Assembly (NCBI RefSeq): GCF_900169715.1
Contig: NZ_LT835161.1
Location: 124,001-188,000, forward strand
From: Kocuria massiliensis
Lineage (GTDB): Bacteria > Actinomycetota > Actinomycetes > Actinomycetales > Micrococcaceae
Direction of reading: 5' to 3'
Length of the DNA: 64,000 bases
The notes beneath the pieces were generated by a model that did not search any database, was not told the origin of the DNA, and saw only the letters and a program-made list of their open reading frames with translations. Positions 16,620 through 24,963 of this stretch are shown piece by piece. Position 1 is the stretch's first letter, and every line of letters starts with the position of its first letter. Made by a program: the position numbers and the translations under genes.

Positions 16620-18089
16620 ATGTCACTCTCCGAAACCCTCGCCCCGGAGGCTCCGCCACGAGCCTCCACGAAGCCGCAATCTCTGGGTGCGGCCTGGCCC
16701 GCCCTGCTGGGCCTGTGCCTGGCAATGCTGGTCGAGATGGTCGACAACTCGATCCTCAACGTTGCCCTGCCCTCCGTGGGGCGCGACTTACACGCTGGCC
16801 CGACGGATCTGCAATGGATCGTTGGCGCCTACTCCTTGACCTTTGGCGGACTGCTCATGGTCGGCGGAACCCTGGGCGATAAGCTCGGACGTCGCCGGAC
16901 GCTGCTGACCGGCTTGGCTCTCTTCGGCCTCGCCGGGCTTGCGGTCCTGCTGGTGCAGACCCCGGGGCAGCTGATTGCCGTCCGGGCCGTGTCAGGGGCC
17001 TTTGCGGCCCTGATGGCACCGCTGACCATGTCCCTCATCTTCCGGCTCTTCGACCGGGACGACCTGCGCAATAAGGCCATCGGTCTGATCATGGTGGTCT
17101 CCATGAGTGGTTTCGCGGTCGGTCCGACGCTGGCCGGCCTCGCCGTCGAGCACTGGCCTTGGCAGGCCTTATTGGTGCTCAACGCTCCCATGGCGCTCAT
17201 CGCGTGGTTCGGCGTGCGCTTCGGTCTCTCGAAGGACGACCCCGCGGATCGACGTCGTGGAGGTACCGACATCCCCGGTGGAATCTTCTCCGTGGGTGCG
17301 CTCGGTCTGATTCTGTACTCGTTTACCTCGGGTACGGAGAACGGCTGGGGCAGCCCGATCACGATCGGCGTGCTCGTCGGCGGTATCGCGTGCCTCGTGG
17401 CATTCGTCTGGCGGGAGAAAACCGCGAAGGATCCGATGCTGGATCTGACCCTCCTCGCTATCCCGACCGTGCGCGGTTCGGCCATTCTGCAGACCGGGGT
17501 GATGGTCGCGATGGCCGGGGTTATGTTCGTTTCGACTCAGCTGTACCAGTTCGCTTGGGGATGGTCACCAATGATGGCCGGACTCGCCAACCTGCCGTTC
17601 GTCCTCGGCATGCTGGGTGCGGGCCCGTTCGTCGACAGGATGGTGGCTCGCTTGGGCCACCGTAAGACGTCGATGGTCGGCGCCGCCTTCGTGATCGGCA
17701 GTCTGCTCATCTGGATCTACGCCGTCGGACACGGTTACCTCTGGTGCGCGATCGGCATGCTCATCATGACCATGGGTATGCGGACCATCATGACCACGGG
17801 TGCCGTCGCCCTGGTCGGGGCCCTGCCTGAAACGCACACCTCGATCGGGTCCGCGATGAACGACACCGCCCAGGAACTCGGCAATTCTGTGGGTGTGGCC
17901 GTCGTCGGAACCGTGATGGCCGCAGCTGTGGGGACGATGCTGCCCCAGGGCGCCTGGGATCCCGCGACGGTTGCCGGATTCGTTCATGGAACGCGCATCT
18001 CCTTCTGGATTCTCGCCGCCGCTGCTGTGGTGATGTCGCTGATCGGTGTTCGCACGTTGACGAACTCCACCGAGACCGAAGAACACTAA
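16620..18089 (+). CDS. MFS multidrug exporter, DHA2 (EmrB/QacA) family
   Basis: Proton-coupled drug efflux pump in the cytoplasmic membrane. The 489-residue length and about 14 hydrophobic segments fit DHA2. Motifs include VDNSILNVALPSVGRDL in TM1 (the D1 motif region), LGDKLGRRRTLLTGL as motif A in the TM2-3 loop, and a motif-C-like GFAVGPTLAGLAVEHWPW in TM5. The last 160 residues continue with typical AMNDTAQELGNSVGVAVVGTVMA. AAAGG lies 7 bases before the ATG. It is divergent from the TetR gene across four operators, so ligand-induced derepression is the expected control. Confidence 0.9.
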   Translation: MSLSETLAPEAPPRASTKPQSLGAAWPALLGLCLAMLVEMVDNSILNVALPSVGRDLHAGPTDLQWIVGAYSLTFGGLLMVGGTLGDKLGRRRTLLTGLALFGLAGLAVLLVQTPGQLIAVRAVSGAFAALMAPLTMSLIFRLFDRDDLRNKAIGLIMVVSMSGFAVGPTLAGLAVEHWPWQALLVLNAPMALIAWFGVRFGLSKDDPADRRRGGTDIPGGIFSVGALGLILYSFTSGTENGWGSPITIGVLVGGIACLVAFVWREKTAKDPMLDLTLLAIPTVRGSAILQTGVMVAMAGVMFVSTQLYQFAWGWSPMMAGLANLPFVLGMLGAGPFVDRMVARLGHRKTSMVGAAFVIGSLLIWIYAVGHGYLWCAIGMLIMTMGMRTIMTTGAVALVGALPETHTSIGSAMNDTAQELGNSVGVAVVGTVMAAAVGTMLPQGAWDPATVAGFVHGTRISFWILAAAAVVMSLIGVRTLTNSTETEEH

Positions 18090-18123
18090 TTCGGGGGCGG
18101 GATCTGCCCGTTAGGGTGGATTC

Positions 18124-19011
18124 GTGAGCAAGAAGAACAGCCGACGGCGGGCGTCGCCCCCAGATCCTCGGACCACCGAGATTGGGGGCGGCCCCGCCGA
18201 AGGCGTATTTGAGATCGATAGCGGCACCGCGGAGCTGGAAAAAGATACGTTTCACCCCGGCGCATGGTTATTGCGCATCAATAACGTGCAATCGAGCCAC
18301 GTGATCGTGGGTGAGCCGCGGGAACTGGCCTTTGAATACATGCGATGGATTGCAGCCGGCGTCGAGCATTTCGTCGAAGGGCGCCTCGACCCCCAGCAGC
18401 TTCGCGTGACTCACCTGGGCGGCGGGGCATGTTCGATGCCGCGCTATTTCGCAGCGACGTTTCCTGGCAGCCGCCACACCGTCGTCGAGCTGGACGGAAA
18501 ACTCGCCAGCTACGTGCGTGAATGGTTCGATATTCCGAGGTCTCCCACCGTCAAAATTCGTGTGGGGGAAGCACGGGCCGTAACCGAAACGTTCGTGGAT
18601 GCTTCTCGGGACGTGATGATCCGTGACGTGTTCGCGGGGGCAGTGACGCCCAATCCCCTGACCACCGCTGAGTTTTTTCGGCACGCGCACCGCTCACTGG
18701 CGCCGGGTGGCTTGTACGTGGCGAATTGTGGCGATACCCGCGAACTGCGTGGCGCTAAGGCGGAGATTGCCGGTTTGGCCGAGGTATTTGCACACGTCGC
18801 GTGCATCGCTGACCCGCCGATGCTCAAGGGGCGCCGCTACGGCAACATCATTCTGATGGCATCGGATGCGCCATTTCCCGAGGCCCTCGCGCCGGAAGCG
18901 GCTCGGTTAACTCGCGACCTGTTGGGCGGTGCGGTTCCTGCTCAGTATAAAGACGAGGCGTGGACCAGAACCTTTGCCGCTGGGGCCGAGGCTCGACGCG
19001 ACGGGTACTAA
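18124..19011 (+). CDS. Spermidine-synthase-like SAM-dependent methyltransferase
   Basis: A 295-residue Rossmann-fold protein of the spermidine synthase-like family common in Actinomycetota. The nucleotide loop is VTHLGGGACSMPRYFAATFPGSRHTVVELD (about residues 95-125), with the acidic residue after beta-2. DVMIRDVFAGAVTPNPLTTAEFF corresponds to the D-x-F/Y region of aminopropyltransferases, and LAPGGLYVANCGD to the post-motif segment. No polyamine gene is adjacent, so aminopropyl transfer is not established and a methyltransferase role is equally open. The GTG start follows a purine-rich AGGGTGGA. Confidence 0.75.
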   Translation: MSKKNSRRRASPPDPRTTEIGGGPAEGVFEIDSGTAELEKDTFHPGAWLLRINNVQSSHVIVGEPRELAFEYMRWIAAGVEHFVEGRLDPQQLRVTHLGGGACSMPRYFAATFPGSRHTVVELDGKLASYVREWFDIPRSPTVKIRVGEARAVTETFVDASRDVMIRDVFAGAVTPNPLTTAEFFRHAHRSLAPGGLYVANCGDTRELRGAKAEIAGLAEVFAHVACIADPPMLKGRRYGNIILMASDAPFPEALAPEAARLTRDLLGGAVPAQYKDEAWTRTFAAGAEARRDGY

Positions 19012-19036
19012 GGCTAACGACGTCGCCGCCTGGGAA

Positions 19037-19651
19037 CTACGGTTCGACCTGGTTGATGAGTACGGGCCAGTTGACCTCGTTGGTCCAGCGTTCTTGGTGA
19101 GACTCCGGTGGCGCGTAATAACTGCAGTACACGTTCAGGATGAGGGGCTTCCCCGGGGTGATCGGAAGATCGAAGCTCACCGAAGTGTCATCGAACCTCA
19201 GTTTCCCCTCGTCCATCGGCTGATACGTGGTGTGCGGGCTTTCGGGGTCAACCGATTCGCTGATCGCACCTTCGTGCACGTCAACAAACAAGTTGGCCGG
19301 CGGTATATGGCTGGAAATTCTGAAGGTCAGGGTCTCGCCGGATACCGTGAGCTTGGGGACGGTCGCGAAATCTTGCGGCTTCTCCTCGTGCTGAAGACGA
19401 CCATCCTCGAAGAGCCAATCCGTTTGGTGCCACTCGACTGCGGAACCGTTGACGGTGAGCTCGGGGATGCTGGACTGGACTTCGCTGACCTCAACCCACC
19501 CGCTATCTGAGACAGGGACGTTGCCTCGGGAGGCTGCTTCATCGGGGAAAAATTCCTCGCCATTGCCGACGGAGTCCTCGGAGGGAGTGCAACCTGATGC
19601 GAGTGTCATGAGAGTGAATCCTATGATGAGAGAAAGAAATGTCTTACGCAT
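19037..19651 (-). CDS. Predicted lipoprotein of unknown function
   Basis: About 204 residues. It starts MRKTFLSLIIGFTLMTLASGC, a short signal peptide ending in the lipobox L-A-S-G-C, so it should be lipid-anchored outside the membrane. The mature part is acidic and beta-rich (ELTVNGSAVEWHQTDW, VPKLTVSGETLTFRISSH, VSFDLPITPGKPLILNVYC), resembling a small immunoglobulin-like or sandwich domain. I do not recognise the family. An in-frame TTG nine bases upstream (19660) is an alternative start. Its upstream region is unusually AT-rich for this window. Confidence 0.7.
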   Translation of the reverse strand: MRKTFLSLIIGFTLMTLASGCTPSEDSVGNGEEFFPDEAASRGNVPVSDSGWVEVSEVQSSIPELTVNGSAVEWHQTDWLFEDGRLQHEEKPQDFATVPKLTVSGETLTFRISSHIPPANLFVDVHEGAISESVDPESPHTTYQPMDEGKLRFDDTSVSFDLPITPGKPLILNVYCSYYAPPESHQERWTNEVNWPVLINQVEP

Positions 19652-20163
19652 TGCGCGCAATTCGTGAGATAAACACTAATCCCGCAATGACCTGTCCTTT
19701 AATCATGGTGTTTCTCAAATCTTCTGGGGCCTTCGGCTAATAGTTTATGAAACTATACTTTGCCTTGGTTTCCGCCGGATGCCCCTCCCTGCATATGTGC
19801 TCGGACTTTGAGAGCATCTGTTGGTGATTATTAATATTCCGAACCGGCTCCTGCGTCAAGAGGTTCAGGGTGGATGAATTGAATTCCACTGTTTGCGCTA
19901 GTCAGAAAAACTAAATCTAGTGAAAGAATCTATTTCCAGGGTTGCGTCATCGGAAGGTGACGATGAGCGCGTGGGCATCGCGTGACCGCGAGTACCCAAT
20001 TCGGTGGGGCCTACCGCAGTTAGGGGGCGGTCTAGCCGCCGCCTAACGAAGGTAAGCGCTGCCACACTGGGCAACCGCCACCTCATGGCTTGGTCCCGTC
20101 AATTGAAGTGGGCCGATGTGACGAGTAAACAGCGAAAGAGGAACCGTGGGCCTCTGGAGGCCG
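19652..20163. other. AT-rich intergenic stretch, no convincing gene
   Basis: About 510 bases between the lipoprotein and the SRPBCC gene. The first 300 are clearly lower in GC than the neighbours and include a perfect palindrome ATAGTTT-ATG-AAACTAT (19740-19756), which could be an operator for the lipoprotein promoter. Small open frames on both strands (about 60 codons) have no ribosome site or recognisable sequence. The right end holds the hairpin listed separately. Confidence 0.5.
20019..20047 (-). terminator. Hairpin downstream of the SRPBCC gene
   Basis: Arms GTTAGGGGGCGG (20019-20030) and CCGCCGCCTAAC (20036-20047) pair at 11 of 12 positions around a TCTAG loop. It lies 116 bases beyond the SRPBCC stop. 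No T-run follows on the minus strand, so it is only a candidate terminator or mRNA 3'-end structure. Confidence 0.4.
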
Positions 20164-20556
20164 TTAGCTCTGGTTTTCGACGAGCTTGACCAGAAGCTCA
20201 ACGTCTTCGCGCACCGTGGCGCAGTCTCGGTCGAACTCTTCATCGGTGAGATCTAACTGCCGCACAGTGAAGAGGATTTCCGAACCGTCCGGATGTGACA
20301 TCACTCGAAGCGGATTGGTGACGACGTCGCCCGAAGGCAGCGCGACGTCGTGGTCCAGCACGCCGTACTCGTTATGAGGCGCGAACGTCACGGTCACGGT
20401 ACCCATGGGTGATTCGACTTCGAGGGTGCCTTCAATAACCTTGACCTCGGACTGTGCGAGTCCCGAGGCCCAGCGCGGGAGATTTCGAGGATCCGCGGCA
20501 AACCGGTACACGGCGTCGGGGTCGGCACTTGAAGTCTGACTGATGTGACGGCTCAT
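20164..20556 (-). CDS. SRPBCC-superfamily (START/PYR-like) protein
   Basis: A 130-residue helix-grip protein likely to bind a hydrophobic ligand. It begins MSRHISQTSSADPDAVYRFAADPRNLPRWASGLA, the standard SRPBCC opening (VYRFAADPRNLPRW). FAPHNEYGVLDHDVALPSGDVVTNPLRVMSHPDGSEILFTVRQ follows as beta strands, and a C-terminal helix EEFDRDCATVREDVELLVKLVEN closes the cavity. An ATG one codon upstream (20559) is equally possible. It lies 41 bases after the transporter gene on the same strand and may be co-transcribed. Function unknown. Confidence 0.75.
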   Translation of the reverse strand: MSRHISQTSSADPDAVYRFAADPRNLPRWASGLAQSEVKVIEGTLEVESPMGTVTVTFAPHNEYGVLDHDVALPSGDVVTNPLRVMSHPDGSEILFTVRQLDLTDEEFDRDCATVREDVELLVKLVENQS

Positions 20557-20597
20557 CATGAGGCCAGTGTGCCACCGACTCGTCGATTCACCACGTA

Positions 20598-21710
20598 TCA
20601 ACGAGGCGGTGTGGATAACTGAGCTCGAAGGGCGGATGCGGAACCGATGGCGCATACGGTCCAGGTGCACATCAGGATGCAGCACAGAATGAGTGAAACC
20701 GTCCCGAAGATGGGCACATCCGTCCCTTTGCCTAGTAGGTGAGTCCCCAGAGATAGGGTGCCGATCGGGAAGGTCAGGGACCACCATCCGGGGTTGAAGG
20801 CCATACGTCCCATAAAACCCCTGATGGTTACGAAGGTGGCCCAGCACGTCAGGGGAATTCCTAGGGTGAACATCGCGATTCCGTACGCGTTAGCTAGGGC
20901 CTGCACCGCATCAAGTGCCTCGGGGATCACCAGGTGCCGTGCTTGTGAGGCTAGTGATTGCGCCGCGGCCGTGGATTGTCCCACGACCCCCAGGGGGATC
21001 CACGCGGAGGCAGAAGCCGCAAGTGGGATCCGTTGCCTCGACCAGTGGTGGTGATAGGCGGTGATGAAGACGATCGCGCCCACGAAGAGGGACAGAAAGA
21101 AGCACGCGACCAGACCCGTGAGCATCCACAACTGGGCGCTGACGCCGGGCAGTATCGGAACGATGGGGGAGCCGGTGGTGGCCGAAACCATCGGAGGCAC
21201 GACCGCCAGCCCCCACACCGTGGTGGGCGAGCCGACGTCGCTTCCAATGAGTCGCGCGCCGAAGCCCACCGCTGAGACGATGCCAACGACGGTGCCGACG
21301 CTCCACAAGACGATGTTCAAGGATGTAGCGGTCGCGGAGAATTGCGGGTTCACGGCCGGCGCGACAGTGAGCGTGGCCGATCCGACGGACATGATTCCCA
21401 TCGACACCATGCCCCACTGGGGCGTGGTGGCGTGATGGAGGGCCGATTCCCGGAACGTCCGAGGTCGCTGCACAATGCGTAGCGCGAAACCAGCGGATAA
21501 CACCACCAGGAGAACCCAGCTGGCCGCCAGGAATGCGATAGCGACGTCGTGCGCGAAGGGAATGTGGTCCAGCAATTTTTCGGTGAGGGTTGCGAGGATT
21601 CCGGTTCCCATGACCGATCCATACCAGGCAGGCCCGATGGGCGGTAAGGCAGGTACGGGGTGGGATGTGGAAGTCACTCGCTGGGTATGGGCACCGGGGG
21701 CCATGGGCAT
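20598..21710 (-). CDS. SLAC1/TehA-type (TDT family) transporter
   Basis: About 370 residues with ten hydrophobic segments, typical of the tellurite-resistance/dicarboxylate transporter (TDT) family, which includes TehA, Mae1 and SLAC1 anion channels. Supporting motifs are PIGPAWYGSVMGTGILATL in TM1, TTPQWGMVSMGIMSVGSATL in the TM3 region, and NPGWWSLTFPIGTLSLGTHLL, the W-W-x-x-x-F-P-x-G motif of the family. Candidate cargos are small anions, sulfite or C4-dicarboxylates. Start 21710 is chosen by family length. A GTG at 21716 with AGGGAAG about 11 bases upstream is an alternative. It is divergent from a LysR gene, which probably controls it. Confidence 0.82.
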   Translation of the reverse strand: MPMAPGAHTQRVTSTSHPVPALPPIGPAWYGSVMGTGILATLTEKLLDHIPFAHDVAIAFLAASWVLLVVLSAGFALRIVQRPRTFRESALHHATTPQWGMVSMGIMSVGSATLTVAPAVNPQFSATATSLNIVLWSVGTVVGIVSAVGFGARLIGSDVGSPTTVWGLAVVPPMVSATTGSPIVPILPGVSAQLWMLTGLVACFFLSLFVGAIVFITAYHHHWSRQRIPLAASASAWIPLGVVGQSTAAAQSLASQARHLVIPEALDAVQALANAYGIAMFTLGIPLTCWATFVTIRGFMGRMAFNPGWWSLTFPIGTLSLGTHLLGKGTDVPIFGTVSLILCCILMCTWTVCAIGSASALRAQLSTPPR

Positions 21711-21760
21711 GAACACACTGGTGATTATTCTTCCCTCTGCCCGACGGGGGTAGAGAGGAA

Positions 21761-22705
21761 ATGGGCATATGCATATATCCTGCGGATATGTACCAGTGGC
21801 CTGATCTAACAACCTTGGAGATATTGGTGGCCGTCGCGGACCACGGCAGTTTATCCGCCGGCGCGCGGCAGATCGGTGTCGCGCAACCGAATGCCAGCAG
21901 AGCGATTTCGCGCTTGGAGCGCCGCCTGGGCGTGGTGTTATTGACGCGGTCAACGCAAGGATCGGTGGTGACGCCCAAGGGATTGACCATAGTTGAGTGG
22001 GCGCGGGACGTACTTGCTGCGGGTGAAAAGTTGATGCGAGGCGCGGAAGGGTTGGCCTCCACGGGAATGGATTCCCTGGTGGTGGTCGCCTCTCAAACGG
22101 TCGCCGAACACTTATTGCCCCGTTGGATCTCGCAATTGCGTTCCGTCCACGAGGTGCACGTCGATATTCGCGTGGCTAATTCTGAGACCGCCGTCGCTGA
22201 CATTATTTCGGGCCGGGCGCAATTGGGTTTCGTGGAAGGCCCAGAGGTGCCCAAGGGGCTTCATCACGCCACGGTCACTCGTGATGAACTGGTGGTCGTG
22301 GTGCCTCCCCTTCACGAGTGGGCTTCGCGCACATCTCCGATTTCGCGTCGAGAGCTCGCGGAGACTCAGCTCGTGACGAGAGAAGTCGGTTCCGGTACGA
22401 GGACGACGCTCGACCGTGCTCTCGGGGACCAAGGGCCGGTGCGCCCCCTTCTTGAGTTGGAAAGTAATGCCGCCGTTCGTGTGGCGGTGCTTTCTGGGGC
22501 GGGTCCCACTGCGCTCAGCCGGTTGGCCGTTGAGGACTACCTTGCTCGGGATGAATTGGTTGAAGTTCCCGTGGAAGGGCTTCGCACCGAGCGGGTCCTG
22601 CGGGCGATCTGGGCGGGACCTCGAGAGCTTGCCCGGCCGGCGTCCGATTTACTCGCCGCTTCCCGCGACCCACAGTCCGGGGCGAGGCGAACGCCTCTCA
22701 TGTGA
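21761..22705 (+). CDS. LysR-family transcriptional regulator
   Basis: A 314-residue LysR regulator. The N-terminal winged helix reads TTLEILVAVADHGSLSAGARQIGVAQPNASRAISRLERRLGVVLLTRSTQGSVVTPKGL, and a periplasmic-binding-like effector domain begins around residue 100. GAGAGG lies close to the ATG at 21761. A second ATG at 21788 would give the more usual N-terminus but has no ribosome site. The gene is divergent from the TDT transporter, the classic LysR layout, so that transporter is the probable target. The effector cannot be deduced. Confidence 0.85.
   Translation: MGICIYPADMYQWPDLTTLEILVAVADHGSLSAGARQIGVAQPNASRAISRLERRLGVVLLTRSTQGSVVTPKGLTIVEWARDVLAAGEKLMRGAEGLASTGMDSLVVVASQTVAEHLLPRWISQLRSVHEVHVDIRVANSETAVADIISGRAQLGFVEGPEVPKGLHHATVTRDELVVVVPPLHEWASRTSPISRRELAETQLVTREVGSGTRTTLDRALGDQGPVRPLLELESNAAVRVAVLSGAGPTALSRLAVEDYLARDELVEVPVEGLRTERVLRAIWAGPRELARPASDLLAASRDPQSGARRTPLM
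21775..21789. promoter_or_regulatory. Palindrome at the LysR gene start
   Basis: ATATCC-TGC-GGATAT is a perfect inverted repeat with a 3-base centre, just inside the annotated LysR start and 65 bases from the transporter start. It may be the LysR autoregulatory site, and its position favours the downstream ATG (21788) as an alternative start. Confidence 0.4.
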
Positions 22706-22742
22706 CGGTTACCCTGCTGGCTGGTTGCCCGGTCAGCTCGAA

Positions 22743-23159
22743 TTAACCCTGAAGGTCACCATCGACGTAGTACCAGCGGCCTCGTTCGCGGACGAAGCGG
22801 CTGTTCTCTCGTTGCACCCCCTTGATGCGCTCTTCCACCGGAGTGCCCGGTGGTGAACGGTAGTGCGCGGCAAATTCCACGTGGGCGACGTCGTCGAACG
22901 GGCCGCCCTCGGTGTTCAAGATGTCCAGCCGTTGCCACATCAGGGAGTCACTGAGGTCTAGGGTCGCGGGACGTGAGCTGGGGTGCCACGTGGCGAGGAG
23001 GTGCTCTCGGTCGCCGACGGCGAAGGCCGTAAACCGGGAACGCATGAGGGCCTCGGCGGTCGGGGCAACGGAATCCCCGCGGAGGACGGGTGCGCAACAT
23101 GCACCAAATATTTCACCTGTGCCGCAAGGGCAGCGTTGGTCTTCCGCAGGGATTCTCAT
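22743..23159 (-). CDS. YchJ-family (UPF0225) SEC-C protein
   Basis: A 138-residue protein with an N-terminal SEC-C-type zinc motif, CPCGTGEIFGACCAPVL (residues 10-26). A nuclear-transport-factor-2-like domain follows: PTAEALMRSRFTAFAVGDREHLLATWHPSSRP, AHVEFAAHYRS, and the C-terminal ENSRFVRERGRWYYVDGD. This matches the widespread YchJ family, whose biochemical role is not established. It starts 18 bases after the purine permease stop on the same strand, so the two may share a transcript. Confidence 0.88.
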   Translation of the reverse strand: MRIPAEDQRCPCGTGEIFGACCAPVLRGDSVAPTAEALMRSRFTAFAVGDREHLLATWHPSSRPATLDLSDSLMWQRLDILNTEGGPFDDVAHVEFAAHYRSPPGTPVEERIKGVQRENSRFVRERGRWYYVDGDLQG

Positions 23160-23176
23160 GAGGGACGACCTTCGAA

Positions 23177-24643
23177 CTAGTGGGTCCAGCCTTGGATGAT
23201 GCCCATGCCGAAGTACGCCACGAAGGCCACGGACACGATGTACATCAAGGGGTGCACGTCTTTGGCCCGTCCTTGGACGATACGGATGAAGGTGTACGAG
23301 ACGAAGCCCGCACCGATGCCGTCGGCAATCGAGTACGTAAAGGGCATCATGGCAATGGTCAGGAAGGCCGGTATACCGAGACCCCAGTCGTCCCAGTGCA
23401 CATGGACGGCCTGGCGGACCATGAGGAATCCCACCACCACGAGAGCTGGCGCGACGGCCTCGAACGGCACGATATTGACCAGCGGAGAGATGAACATGGC
23501 CAACAAGAACATCACGCCGGTGATGACCACGGAGAAGCCCGTGCGAGCTCCTTCGCCGATGCCCGTGGCCGATTCGACGAAGATCTGAGACGACGACGCC
23601 GAGCCTGCGCCGCCCGCGACGGAGCCGATGGCGTCGACGGCGAGGACACGGTTGATACCGGGAATCTTGCCGTCCGGCGTCACGTTGTGGGCCTCGGTCG
23701 CCAAGCCGACGGATGTTCCCATCGCGTCGAAGAACACCGAGAGCAGGATCGCGAAGACCATCAGGGTCGCGGCCATGCCGCCCAAGCTCTGGAATGCTCC
23801 GAAGAGGTTGAATTGTCCGAGCAGGCTGAGGTCGGGAAGGCCGAGCCACTGGTGAGGCATTTCCGGGGCGACGAGGGACCAGCCGGTCGGGTGGTCGTGC
23901 GAGGAACCCGAAGGAGTAACGGCCTCGAGGACCACCGACAGGATCGTAGAGATGACGACTCCGATGAGGATGGCGCCGCGGACGTTGCGAATCATCAGAG
24001 CGATCGTCAGGAACAGTCCGACGATGAACACCAGGATGGGCCAGCCGATGAGGTCTCCGTTGATGCCGAAAGAGACCGGAACCGTGGTACCCGCGGAGTC
24101 GGGCATCCGGCGGATGAACCCGGCATTGACGAACCCGATGAGTGAGATAAACAGGCCGATGCCGACGACGATGGCAGTCTTGAGCGATTGCGGTACGGCA
24201 TTGAAGACGGCGGTGCGGAACCCCGTCAACACCAGCAGAAACATGATGATGCCCGCCCAAACGACCAGGCCCATCAGATCCGACCAGGTGAGATTCGGCG
24301 TCGTGGAAATGGTTGCCGCCAGGAAGGCATTGACGCCGAGGCCGGCAGACATCGCGAACGGGTGGTTGGCGATCACGCCCATCAGGATGGTCATGACGCC
24401 CGAAACGAGTGCGGTCGTTGCCGCGACTCGTGCCAGACCCAACTCGGAGCCATTGGCATCGGCGATGAGGCCGAGGACGAGCGGGTTGAGCACCACGATG
24501 TAACTCATCGCGAAGAAGGTCGCGAGGCCGCCTCTGACCTCCGCGCCCAGAGTGGAACCGCGTTCCGTGATCTTGAAGTAACGGTCAAAACCGTTGCGGG
24601 GACGGTGGGGGCGGCTCGGAGCCGCGGTGTTCTCAGAAGTCAT
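23177..24643 (-). CDS. NCS2-family purine (adenine/guanine/hypoxanthine) permease, AzgA type
   Basis: Proton-coupled uptake of purine bases across the cytoplasmic membrane. The 488 residues begin with the AzgA-type FKITERGSTLGAEVRGGLATFFAMSYIVVLNP, followed by PFAMSAGLGVNAFLA, FFDAMGTSVGLATEAH (the D/E substrate region) and GSASSSQIFVESATGIGEGARTG. About 12-14 hydrophobic segments are visible. The leader contains an intrinsic terminator with no upstream gene to terminate, and a run of nine G/C pairs 30 bases before the ATG, so its expression may be controlled by transcription attenuation. The xdh purine-oxidation operon is at the far end of the window. Confidence 0.9.
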   Translation of the reverse strand: MTSENTAAPSRPHRPRNGFDRYFKITERGSTLGAEVRGGLATFFAMSYIVVLNPLVLGLIADANGSELGLARVAATTALVSGVMTILMGVIANHPFAMSAGLGVNAFLAATISTTPNLTWSDLMGLVVWAGIIMFLLVLTGFRTAVFNAVPQSLKTAIVVGIGLFISLIGFVNAGFIRRMPDSAGTTVPVSFGINGDLIGWPILVFIVGLFLTIALMIRNVRGAILIGVVISTILSVVLEAVTPSGSSHDHPTGWSLVAPEMPHQWLGLPDLSLLGQFNLFGAFQSLGGMAATLMVFAILLSVFFDAMGTSVGLATEAHNVTPDGKIPGINRVLAVDAIGSVAGGAGSASSSQIFVESATGIGEGARTGFSVVITGVMFLLAMFISPLVNIVPFEAVAPALVVVGFLMVRQAVHVHWDDWGLGIPAFLTIAMMPFTYSIADGIGAGFVSYTFIRIVQGRAKDVHPLMYIVSVAFVAYFGMGIIQGWTH

Positions 24644-24963
24644 TCGTGAAAATCCGTAGATACTCTCATGATGGGGGGGGGTGGTGCCTGGGTTTGAAGC
24701 CGCCGGCGTTTATTCCGTCCACGCGACGTCTCGAGTGAATCGATCAGCCGCCTGAAAAAAGATGGCGTCCCTTCTGCCCGGGGAGGGGCGAAGCGACGCC
24801 GCTACGGGTCGAGTCTAGTGCATTGAGCCCACGGTGAAATTCCTCGGAAGTCTCGCAATACCTAGCATCATAAGTTTTGTGTCGTGGGACAAAATGCAAC
24901 CGTGATACAACTCGATGTGATGCAGGTTACCAAATTCAATGCTTTGAGGGGTCGTAAGTAGTG
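24644..24963. other. Divergent leader region between purine permease and LpqC-like gene
   Basis: 320 bases without a gene. On the minus strand a possible promoter (TATGAT hexamer, about 24865-24870) would give a leader of over 200 bases for the permease. That leader contains the terminator at 24755-24800 and a run of nine G on the plus strand (24673-24681) close to the start codon. I could not match the part upstream of the terminator to a known riboswitch class. Confidence 0.5.
24755..24800 (-). terminator. Orphan intrinsic terminator in the purine-permease leader
   Basis: On the minus strand the stem GGCGTC/GACGCC (24795-24800 with 24764-24769) has inner pairs TTC/GAA and GCCC/GGGC, followed by ATC and six U residues (A-run 24755-24760 on the plus strand). 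The upstream gene is on the opposite strand, so this terminator can only act on permease leader transcripts, as in riboswitch or attenuator control. Confidence 0.7.

Noticed and set aside
19898-20189. Two roughly 60-codon open frames in the AT-rich gap
   Set aside because: No ribosome site, no recognisable sequence, and they overlap a strong hairpin.
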